Assembly (NCBI RefSeq): GCF_001894985.1
Contig: NZ_BCXG01000020.1
Span: forward strand, 30,086-94,085
Source of the DNA: Rhodococcus tukisamuensis NBRC 100609
Lineage (GTDB): Bacteria > Actinomycetota > Actinomycetes > Mycobacteriales > Mycobacteriaceae
Direction of reading: 5' to 3'
DNA length: 64,000 nucleotides
Shown here: positions 57,960-64,000 of the stretch, piece by piece
How positions within the stretch are numbered: the stretch's first letter is position 1
Layout: each line of letters begins with the position of its first letter
The notes under the pieces: generated by a model
The model's input: only the letters and a program-made list of their open reading frames with translations
The model's database searches: none
Told to the model about the DNA's origin: nothing
Translations under genes and position numbers: made by a program

Positions 57960-59203
57960 TGCGGCCACACCTGCGGGTCCGGCTGGAAGCGGACCACCAG
58001 GTCGTCGCCCTCGAAGTCAGCCCCGACAGTCACGCAGCGGCGCAGCACCGACGCCAGCCGCACCCGGCGGCGCAGCCCCGCGGCACCGACCACCAGGTCG
58101 TCCTCGACCCTGCCGAGGGTCACGGTGGACGGGTCGGCCAACGGCAGTGGCAGGCGCAACGCGTACACCGACTCCACCCCCGATCCCGACTCGAGTACCA
58201 CCGTGTTCTCCCGCCCCGCCGCCGGCGTGTCTCCGGGCCGCGGTGCCGTGACGGCAGGGAACAGCGCGTCGGCCAGCGTCGCGAGAGGCTCCAACCCTAC
58301 CGGCTCGCTCGCGCACTCGTCCGCGGTGCGCACGGTCACCGCCGCGAGGCTCGCGCGCAGCTCCCCGACCATCACGTCCTGAGCGGCGCGGCGACCGCGG
58401 GACCCGCGCGGCACCGCCGCATCGGCGACTGCCTCCGGTGCCTGATCGTCCTGCGGCGCAAGGCCGTTCACCACCACGTCGTCGAGCCGGAGGCCGAGCA
58501 GCGCGAGGGCGGTGACGGTGCGGCGCGCCTCGGCCAGCGGCACCGTCCCCGCCCCGGCGACCAGCCGGACGCCGGTGCGGGCGCCGTCGGCCAGGAGCTC
58601 ACGAATCGGCACCGTCGACGCGACCAGACGGTCCACCAGCAGGGCCGCGATCAGCTGCCACTGCGGCGCCGACGGACCCACCAGGGCGCGGCTGTGCAGG
58701 GGCCAGATCCGCTCGACGTAGTCGGCCACCGTCTCGGGCACCTGGAGCAGTCGCAGCGCGTCCGCGGTCGCCGGGCAGTCCACCAGCACCACGTCCCAGT
58801 CGCCGGAGTCGGCCAACCGGGTCACCTCGGCGAGCGCCAGCAGTTCCTGGGCGCCGGGCAGTCCGGTCAGTTCCTGCGGGTCGGGCAGCGAGAGCGGCGC
58901 ACCGTGCTCGTGCTCGTGGTCGTGGTCGCCGGGCACCAACGCCGCGAGCACCGCGAGCCGCCGCTCCAGCAGCGCGAGTGTGTCGAGTTCGAGGACGTCG
59001 ATCCGGTCCGCCACTGAGGTCACCGAGTCCGCGTCGCCCGGGCGTCGCCCGACACCGAACACGTCGGCCAGCGAGTGCGCCTGGTCCAGGGACACGGCGA
59101 GGACTCGAATCCCCCTGCGCGCCAGAGCTACCGCGGTCGCCGCGGCGACCGTCGTCTTGCCGACGCCACCCTTGCCGACGATGAACTGCACCTGGGAGCG
59201 CAC
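57956..59203 (-). CDS. ArsA/GET3-like ATPase
   Basis: A roughly 415-residue P-loop ATPase with VGKGGVGKTT (deviant Walker A), VSLDQAHSLADVF (switch I, the DPAH position reading DQAH) and VDCPATADALRLLQVPE (the ArsA-type switch region). It lacks the second ATPase half of E. coli ArsA. A His-rich loop (HDHEHEH, about 58905-58935) is unusual. Corresponds to Rv2184c. Start: GTG 59203 is the first standard codon in frame. CTG 59224 overlapping the SRPBCC stop (CTGA) is an attractive alternative giving seven more residues. No arsenite pump is near, so arsenic resistance is unlikely. Confidence 0.85.
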   Translation of the reverse strand: MRSQVQFIVGKGGVGKTTVAAATAVALARRGIRVLAVSLDQAHSLADVFGVGRRPGDADSVTSVADRIDVLELDTLALLERRLAVLAALVPGDHDHEHEHGAPLSLPDPQELTGLPGAQELLALAEVTRLADSGDWDVVLVDCPATADALRLLQVPETVADYVERIWPLHSRALVGPSAPQWQLIAALLVDRLVASTVPIRELLADGARTGVRLVAGAGTVPLAEARRTVTALALLGLRLDDVVVNGLAPQDDQAPEAVADAAVPRGSRGRRAAQDVMVGELRASLAAVTVRTADECASEPVGLEPLATLADALFPAVTAPRPGDTPAAGRENTVVLESGSGVESVYALRLPLPLADPSTVTLGRVEDDLVVGAAGLRRRVRLASVLRRCVTVGADFEGDDLVVRFQPDPQVWPQ

Positions 59204-59220
59204 ATCGGCGTCGTTCGCGG

Positions 59221-59658
59221 TCAGCCCTCGACCCGCTTCTTCAATTCCTTGAGCGCGGTGTCGGTGATCGCCTTCTCCGCCTTGCGCTTGAACAGGCCGA
59301 TCATCGGGATGTTCAGGTCCACGGTGAGCTCGTAGGTGACGGTCGTGGACCCGTCCGGCTCGCCGACCAGGGTGTAGGAACCGGACTGCGCCTTCTGGAT
59401 CTCGCCGGAGACCAACTCCCAGCGCACCGACCGGCCGTCCGCGGCCCAGTCGAACTCGAGGACGTAGGTGTCCTTGACCATCCCGGCGTCCAGGACGAAC
59501 CGGACCTGCTCGGCCCGACCGTTCGCCCCGACGGAGAGCACCTCTACCGACTTCGCCGCGGCCACCCACTGCGGGTATGCGTCGTAGTCCGCGATCACGT
59601 CCATCACCCGCTCCGGTGCGGCGGCGATGCTGATCGACCTGTTGGTCTTGTCGGCCAT
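59221..59658 (-). CDS. SRPBCC-family lipid-binding-fold protein (Rv2185c-like)
   Basis: A 145-residue START/Bet v1-like protein from ATG 59658 behind GGAAGCG; the upstream open frame is dropped because it lacks homology. SISIAAAPERVMDVIADYDAYPQWV is the polyketide-cyclase/START opening, and the long C-terminal helix (KRKAEKAITDTALKELKKRV) closes the hydrophobic cavity. It probably binds a lipid or polyketide. Ligand unknown. Directly upstream of the ArsA-like gene, as in M. tuberculosis. Confidence 0.9.
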   Translation of the reverse strand: MADKTNRSISIAAAPERVMDVIADYDAYPQWVAAAKSVEVLSVGANGRAEQVRFVLDAGMVKDTYVLEFDWAADGRSVRWELVSGEIQKAQSGSYTLVGEPDGSTTVTYELTVDLNIPMIGLFKRKAEKAITDTALKELKKRVEG

Positions 59659-59788
59659 GCTGGCGACGCTTCCTTTCCCACGACTGCGCTGGTCCCTCGA
59701 CCGCGTCGGTCCCTCGACCGCCCCGCCCTCCGACGGAGCGGCGGCACGCTCTCCCGGTGCCGGGAGCGCCCTGCTGCCGGCAGCGATG

Positions 59789-60196
59789 TTAGTCGCGTGC
59801 GGCCGCGTACGCGGCGGGCGACTCCCCGGCCGGCCGGCCGGCCTCGAGCTCACGCTTGGCCTCGAACGCCATGTTCTTGCCCGCCACCCGGCGCTCCCGG
59901 TTCGCCGCCGCGAGGTCGAACTTCGCCAGGGCCGCGGGTCCGTAACCGGTCGGCTCGGCGTGCAGGAAGTAGTGCACGATGGTGCCGTCGAGCACCGGTT
60001 CGAGCCAGACCTCCATGGTGCCGGTCAGCGGGCCGTTCACCGTCCAGCGAATTCCCTTCTCGGCACGGTCTTCCCCGACGCCGAGCCGGAGATCCGGCCA
60101 CCAGCGGCGCCACTTGGACGGCGCGCCGAGGCACCCGGCGACGAGGGCGGGTTCCGCCGCGATGAAAGTCTGGTCCGCGACCTGAATGCTGCTCAC
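59789..60196 (-). CDS. second SRPBCC-like protein (Rv2186c-like position)
   Basis: A roughly 135-residue protein from GTG 60196; ATG 60214 is an alternative. IQVADQTFIAAEPALV opens like a START/SRPBCC domain, KWRRWWPDLRL follows, and VNGPLTGTMEVWLEPV with GTIVHYFLHAEP form the beta sheet. A C-terminal helix (FDLAAANRERRVAGKNMAFEAKREL) completes the fold. The ligand is unknown. It sits 130 bases upstream of the first SRPBCC gene, so one transcript is likely. Divergent from fadD15. Confidence 0.82.
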   Translation of the reverse strand: MSSIQVADQTFIAAEPALVAGCLGAPSKWRRWWPDLRLGVGEDRAEKGIRWTVNGPLTGTMEVWLEPVLDGTIVHYFLHAEPTGYGPAALAKFDLAAANRERRVAGKNMAFEAKRELEAGRPAGESPAAYAAARD

Positions 60197-60323
60197 CCGG
60201 CTAGCTTCACACATGCGCGAGACCGGGTGTGGTCCAGGGCGCAACAGCAGGCGTTAAAGTGGATGCAAAGTTCAAAGCTACTCGTCAGTACCCACTCGTC
60301 AGCCCGCTGCGTCGGAGGTCTTC

Positions 60324-62132
60324 GTGCGTGAGTTCAGCGTTCCCTCAACTTTCATCGTTCCCGAGGACGCGTCCGCGGTGGACGGGGTGTTCAAACACGC
60401 CGCCGAGCGTCCCGACCTGGTGATCTTCAAGCGGCAGACCGGCGGCACCTGGGCCGACGTGACCGCGGCCGAGTTCGCCTCCCAGGTCACCGCCGTCGCC
60501 AAGGGACTGATCGCGCTCGGCGTGCAGCCCGGCGACCGGGTCGGCCTGATGTCTGCCACCCGGTACGAGTGGCCGCTGGTCGACTTCGCGATCTGGGCCG
60601 CGGGCGGCGTCACCGTGCCGATCTACGAGACCTCGGCCGCCGAGCAGGTGCGCTGGATCCTCGAGGACTCCGCCGCCGTCCTGCTCGTCGTCGAGAACGC
60701 CGAGCACGAGCGGACCGTCGAGACCGTCGCCGCGGAGGCACCGAGCCTGCGCCGGACGTTGCGCATCGAGGGCGCCGACGCCACCGCCGGTGCCGTCGAG
60801 GAACTCGTCGCCCTGGGCGCGGACGTCGCCGACGAGGAGGTGCGCTCGCGCACCGACGCGCTCCGGTCCGCCGACCCGGCCACCCTGATCTACACCTCCG
60901 GCACCACGGGCCGCCCCAAGGGCTGTCAGCTCACCCACGGCAACCTGATCGCCGAGTCCCGGGGCATCACCACCTCCGGGTTCGGCAGCCTGCTGCAGCC
61001 GGGCCGCCGCTCGCTGATGTTCCTGCCGATGGCGCACGTGCTGGCCCGCGCGGTCAGCCTCGGCGCGTTCGACGCCGGCGCCACGCTCGGCCACACCGCC
61101 GACATCCCGAACCTGGTGGCGAACTTCGGCGAGTTCAAGCCGGACTTCATCCTCTCGGTGCCCCGGGTGTTCGAGAAGGTGTACAACTCGGCACGCCAGA
61201 AGGCGCACGGCGAGGGCAAGGGCAAGATCTTCGACAAGGCCGCCGACATCGCCGTGCAGTGGAGCGAGGCCCAGGACACCGGTGGCGCGGGCCTGATCCT
61301 CAAGGCCCAGCACACCCTGTTCGACAAGCTGGTGTACTCCAAGCTGCGCGCCGCACTCGGCGGCCAGTGCCAGCTCGCGATCTCCGGCGGCGCCCCGCTC
61401 GGCGCCCGCCTCGGCCACTTCTTCCGCGGCATTGGCGTGACCATCTACGAGGGCTACGGGCTCACCGAGACCACCGCCGCGATCGCCGTGAACACCCCCG
61501 GCAACCAGAAGATCGGCACCGTGGGCAAGCCGTTGGCCGGCAACGCGGTTCGGATCGCCGAGGACGGCGAGATCCTGCTCTCCGGTCCGGTGGTCTTCAC
61601 CGGCTACTGGCGCAACGAGGCGGCCACCGCCGACGCCATCGAGGACGGCTGGTTCCACACCGGCGACCTCGGGTCCGTCGACTCCGAGGGCTACATCACC
61701 ATCACCGGCCGCAAGAAGGAGATCATCGTCACCGCGGGCGGCAAGAACGTCGCGCCCGCGCAACTCGAGGACATGCTCCGCGCGCACCCGCTGATCAGCC
61801 AGGCCATCGTGGTCGGCGACCAGAAGCCGTTCATCGGCGCCCTGATCACCGTCGACCCGGACGCGTGGCCGGGCTGGAAGCAGCGCAACGGCAAGCCCGC
61901 CGCGGCCACCGTGGCCGAACTGCTCACCGACGCGGACCTGGTCGCCGACGTCGACGCGGCGATCGCCGAGGCCAACACCCTGGTCTCGCACGCCGAGGCG
62001 ATCAAGAAGTACAAGATCCTGTCGGTCGACTTCAGCGAGGACACCGGCGAGCTCACGCCGACGCTCAAGCTCAAGCGCAACGTCATCCACCAGAGCTTCG
62101 CCGCCGACATCGACGCCATCTACTCGAAGTAG
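60324..62132 (+). CDS. fadD15: long-chain fatty-acid--CoA ligase (FadD15-like)
   Basis: A 602-residue AMP-forming ligase starting at GTG 60324 behind [23 protein letters not shown] is the P-loop, YGLTETTA the adenylate-binding motif, and [13 protein letters not shown] and [17 protein letters not shown] the hinge and C-terminal domain, with the catalytic Lys expected near the end. It activates long fatty acids for lipid synthesis or degradation. The position next to pimB matches Rv2187 (fadD15). The 127-base upstream region contains GTTAAAGTGGATGCAAAG, possibly promoter-like. Confidence 0.93.
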   Translation: MREFSVPSTFIVPEDASAVDGVFKHAAERPDLVIFKRQTGGTWADVTAAEFASQVTAVAKGLIALGVQPGDRVGLMSATRYEWPLVDFAIWAAGGVTVPIYETSAAEQVRWILEDSAAVLLVVENAEHERTVETVAAEAPSLRRTLRIEGADATAGAVEELVALGADVADEEVRSRTDALRSADPATLIYTSGTTGRPKGCQLTHGNLIAESRGITTSGFGSLLQPGRRSLMFLPMAHVLARAVSLGAFDAGATLGHTADIPNLVANFGEFKPDFILSVPRVFEKVYNSARQKAHGEGKGKIFDKAADIAVQWSEAQDTGGAGLILKAQHTLFDKLVYSKLRAALGGQCQLAISGGAPLGARLGHFFRGIGVTIYEGYGLTETTAAIAVNTPGNQKIGTVGKPLAGNAVRIAEDGEILLSGPVVFTGYWRNEAATADAIEDGWFHTGDLGSVDSEGYITITGRKKEIIVTAGGKNVAPAQLEDMLRAHPLISQAIVVGDQKPFIGALITVDPDAWPGWKQRNGKPAAATVAELLTDADLVADVDAAIAEANTLVSHAEAIKKYKILSVDFSEDTGELTPTLKLKRNVIHQSFAADIDAIYSK

Positions 62133-62144
62133 GGCGGCCGCGCC

Positions 62145-62189
62145 GCCGGTGAGTCCGTCCGGTTCCCCTTGGGGGAAGGACTCACCGGC
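62145..62189. terminator. nested hairpin terminator between fadD15 and pimB
   Basis: GCCGGTGAGTCC (62145-62156) pairs perfectly with 62178-62189, and within the loop TTCCCC and GGGGAA (about 62163-62176) form a second stem. The structure lies between convergent stops and probably ends both transcripts. Confidence 0.78.
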
Positions 62190-62198
62190 GCGAAGCGG

Positions 62199-63326
62199 TC
62201 AGTGCAGCAGGCCGGCCAGCTTGGCGGCCAGGGTGTCCCATCGCCACTGCTCGGACACCCAACGCCGACCGGCCGCACCCATCTCCGCGGCGCGGTCGGG
62301 GTCCGAGAGAACCGACACCACGGACTCGGCGATCGCCCGCACCGAGGTTCCGTCGACGACGTGCCCGGTCTCGTTCTCCCGCACCGTCTCCGGCGCTCCG
62401 CCGGACCGCCCGGCGATCACCGGCACGCCGGTGGCCGACGCCTCCAGGAAGACGATCCCGAGGCCCTCCACGTCCAGCCCCGCGCCCCGGGTCCGGCACG
62501 GCATGGCGAACACGTCCGCGATGGTGTGGTGCGCAGCGAGTTCCGCAGCCGGCACGGTCCCGGTGAACACCACGTGCTCCTCGACGCCCTGCTCGCGCGC
62601 CAGCGCCCGCAGCGCGCCCTCGTAGGGGCCACCGCCGACGATCACCAGCACCGCACCGTCGACGGACCGCCGGATCGTCGGCAGCGCCTTGATCAACATG
62701 TCCTGCCCCTTGCGCGGCACCAGCCGGGACAGGCACAGGACCGTGGGCCGCTCGCCCAGGCCGTACCGGGCACGCAGCTCCGCCCGAGCGGCCGGGTCCG
62801 GGCGGAACACCTCGGTGTCGACCCCCGGCGGCAGGTGTTCGAGAGCCGCGTCGGCACCGAACGCCGCCGCAAAGCGACGGCGGGTGTACTTGCTGACGAA
62901 GGTGACGGTGTCGGTGGTGCCGCCGATCCGGCGCAGCGCCTGCCGGGCGCCGGGCAGCATCGACCAACCCACCTCGTGGCCGTGGGTGCTCGCGACGATC
63001 CGCTCCGCACCCGCGCGGCGCAGGCCCGGCGCGAGCAACGCCAGCGGCGCGGCGGCGCCGAACCAGACGCTGTCGCACCCGTGCGACCGGACCAGCTTCG
63101 CCGCACGGCGGGCCACCAGCGGAGTGGGCAGCATCAGCGTCGTGGGGTGACGTACCACCTCGAACGGCTGGCGCGCGTCGAACTTCGTGTGGCTGTCGCC
63201 GCGCCACCGCGGCGCGTAGACGACCAGCTCGTCCGGCGGCAGTGCCGTCGCGAAAGACTGCAGGTAGGACTGAATTCCCCCCGGTCGAGGCGGAAAATCG
63301 TTCGTCACCAACAGGGTTCGCCGCAT
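62199..63326 (-). CDS. pimB: GT4 mannosyltransferase PimB'
   Basis: A 375-residue GT-B glycosyltransferase. NDFPPRPGGIQSYL is the N-terminal acceptor loop and THGHEVGWS follows. LSRLVPRKGQDMLI is the start of the C-terminal Rossmann domain and GLDVEGLGIVFLEAS the EX7E-type sugar-nucleotide motif. It adds the second mannose to phosphatidyl-myo-inositol monomannoside, using GDP-mannose (established for Rv2188c and its C. glutamicum homologue). Cytoplasmic face of the membrane. Confidence 0.94.
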   Translation of the reverse strand: MRRTLLVTNDFPPRPGGIQSYLQSFATALPPDELVVYAPRWRGDSHTKFDARQPFEVVRHPTTLMLPTPLVARRAAKLVRSHGCDSVWFGAAAPLALLAPGLRRAGAERIVASTHGHEVGWSMLPGARQALRRIGGTTDTVTFVSKYTRRRFAAAFGADAALEHLPPGVDTEVFRPDPAARAELRARYGLGERPTVLCLSRLVPRKGQDMLIKALPTIRRSVDGAVLVIVGGGPYEGALRALAREQGVEEHVVFTGTVPAAELAAHHTIADVFAMPCRTRGAGLDVEGLGIVFLEASATGVPVIAGRSGGAPETVRENETGHVVDGTSVRAIAESVVSVLSDPDRAAEMGAAGRRWVSEQWRWDTLAAKLAGLLH

Positions 63327-63342
63327 GTGTCCACCGTAGGGG

Positions 63343-64000
63343 TCAGGAGAGCTGCTCGGTCATCCAGGTGCCCCACCCGGACACCAGTTCCGCGCTCGAC
63401 AGTCCGAGAACACCCTGCAGGCGGCCGTCCAGCGTGATCGCGTCGACCGGACCGGTGGCCAGCGCGTGGTACAGGTCCCCCAGCGCGGATTCGCCGAACC
63501 GGTCGGCGATGTAGGCGTTCACCGACCATGCCAGCTCGTACGCCACCACCGCACGGTCCCCACCCGCCGCGAAGTCGGCGTCCGAGGGCAGCCGGGCGGG
63601 CGGCCCGTGGGCGGCCACGGCGGCCGCCACCGTCGGCGCCGCCGCCGCCACGCCGATTCCGGAACCGCGGTGACCCGCGTAGTCCGCGAAGCCCTCGAGC
63701 ATCCACAGCGGCGAACCGTCCGTGGTCGCCGCCCGGGCCGCGATGTGGGTCAGCTCGTGGCGGAGCACCGAACGCCGAGTGTCCTCGGTGAGCCTGCCCG
63801 CCGACGCCGGGCTGAACACGATCCGCTGCCCGGTCACCGTGTCCGACCCGGGCACGACGGCGTCGGACACCGCGACCGCCGCAATGTTCGCGCCGCTGTG
63901 GTCCGCGCCGGCCTGGGCCGTGAACTCCTCCTGGTCGGACGCGACGATCACCACCGCCCGACGGGCCCAGCCGGTCCCCCACAGCTCGGTCACGGCGGGC
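63343..64000 (-). CDS. HExxH metallopeptidase-like protein, 3' part (start beyond window)
   Basis: The C-terminal 218 residues of a protein that runs off the right edge; the frame is open there (…PAVTELWGT). LRHELTHIAAR is a zincin HExxH motif, and WMLEGFADYAG 25 residues later supplies the third, Glu ligand, as in gluzincins of the peptidase MA-like group. A long Ala/Val-rich segment and helical tail (SAELVSGWGTWMTEQL) follow. Probably an exported or membrane-attached Zn peptidase. Upstream of pimB by 16 bases and probably co-transcribed. An internal GTG at 63993 is not necessarily the start. Confidence 0.78.
   Translation of the reverse strand, partial: PAVTELWGTGWARRAVVIVASDQEEFTAQAGADHSGANIAAVAVSDAVVPGSDTVTGQRIVFSPASAGRLTEDTRRSVLRHELTHIAARAATTDGSPLWMLEGFADYAGHRGSGIGVAAAAPTVAAAVAAHGPPARLPSDADFAAGGDRAVVAYELAWSVNAYIADRFGESALGDLYHALATGPVDAITLDGRLQGVLGLSSAELVSGWGTWMTEQLS

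Noticed and set aside
57956..59203. Arsenic-resistance function for the ArsA-like gene
   Set aside because: There is no arsenite pump, arsenate reductase or ArsR regulator nearby, and the protein has only one ATPase domain; synteny points to the conserved Rv2184c family of unknown role.

Overview
The window is about 70% GC and is packed with genes from a mycolic-acid actinobacterium. It most resembles a Rhodococcus or close relative (order Mycobacteriales). Reasons: the gene order matches two blocks of the Mycobacterium tuberculosis chromosome as I remember them (dnaE1-rluD-lspA-dinX-ileS, and wag31 through the division cluster to pimB'); DivIVA/Wag31, PknL, Rv2175c, MptA and PimB' homologues are present; and there is a carotenoid set whose ketolase resembles the Rhodococcus CrtO enzyme. 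No tRNA, rRNA, CRISPR array, insertion sequence or prophage was seen.

Layout. Positions 1-7.9 kb hold the 5' end of dnaE1, two tandem membrane-anchored alpha/beta hydrolases, rluD and lspA, two coupled lipoproteins, a decayed MerR-type regulator remnant and an MTB12-like lipoprotein. Positions 8-13.4 kb hold dinX (DNA polymerase IV), a TfoX-like gene and ileS under a T-box leader. Positions 13.4-33.7 kb are the division and cell wall (dcw) cluster, all on the minus strand. In order of transcription it runs mraZ, rsmH, an ftsL-like gene, ftsI, murE, murF, mraY, murD, ftsW, murG, murC, ftsQ, ftsZ, pgeF, yggS, sepF, yggT and wag31. Most junctions are four-base start/stop overlaps, so translation is probably coupled. 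MraZ operator repeats lie upstream of mraZ.

Positions 34-46 kb hold DUF3040, a SAV_6107-type HEPN protein, a GNAT acetyltransferase, crtO, lppM, metF and then crtE-crtI-mptA-crtB. This last run interleaves carotenoid synthesis with a lipomannan mannosyltransferase. An SDR follows. Positions 46-64 kb hold Rv2175c/pknL (a kinase with four PASTA repeats next to its known substrate family), a secreted lipase, a VOC protein, a TetR/aldo-keto reductase pair with a clear operator, aroG (class II DAHP synthase), an exoribonuclease, a GT87 mannosyltransferase, plsC, a ROK glucokinase, an ArsA-like ATPase with a small Cys protein and two SRPBCC proteins, fadD15, pimB' and the 3' part of an HExxH peptidase.

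Taken together the window is mainly an envelope-building region: peptidoglycan precursors, septum assembly, lipoglycan (PIM/LM/LAM) mannosylation, phospholipid acylation and membrane carotenoids, with Ser/Thr-kinase signalling beside them. I found no clearly new multi-gene system. The best leads are the interleaved carotenoid/lipoglycan operon, a probable CTG start on crtE, unusual FtsW and FtsI tails, and several unassigned operator-like repeats. M. tuberculosis locus numbers are quoted from memory.
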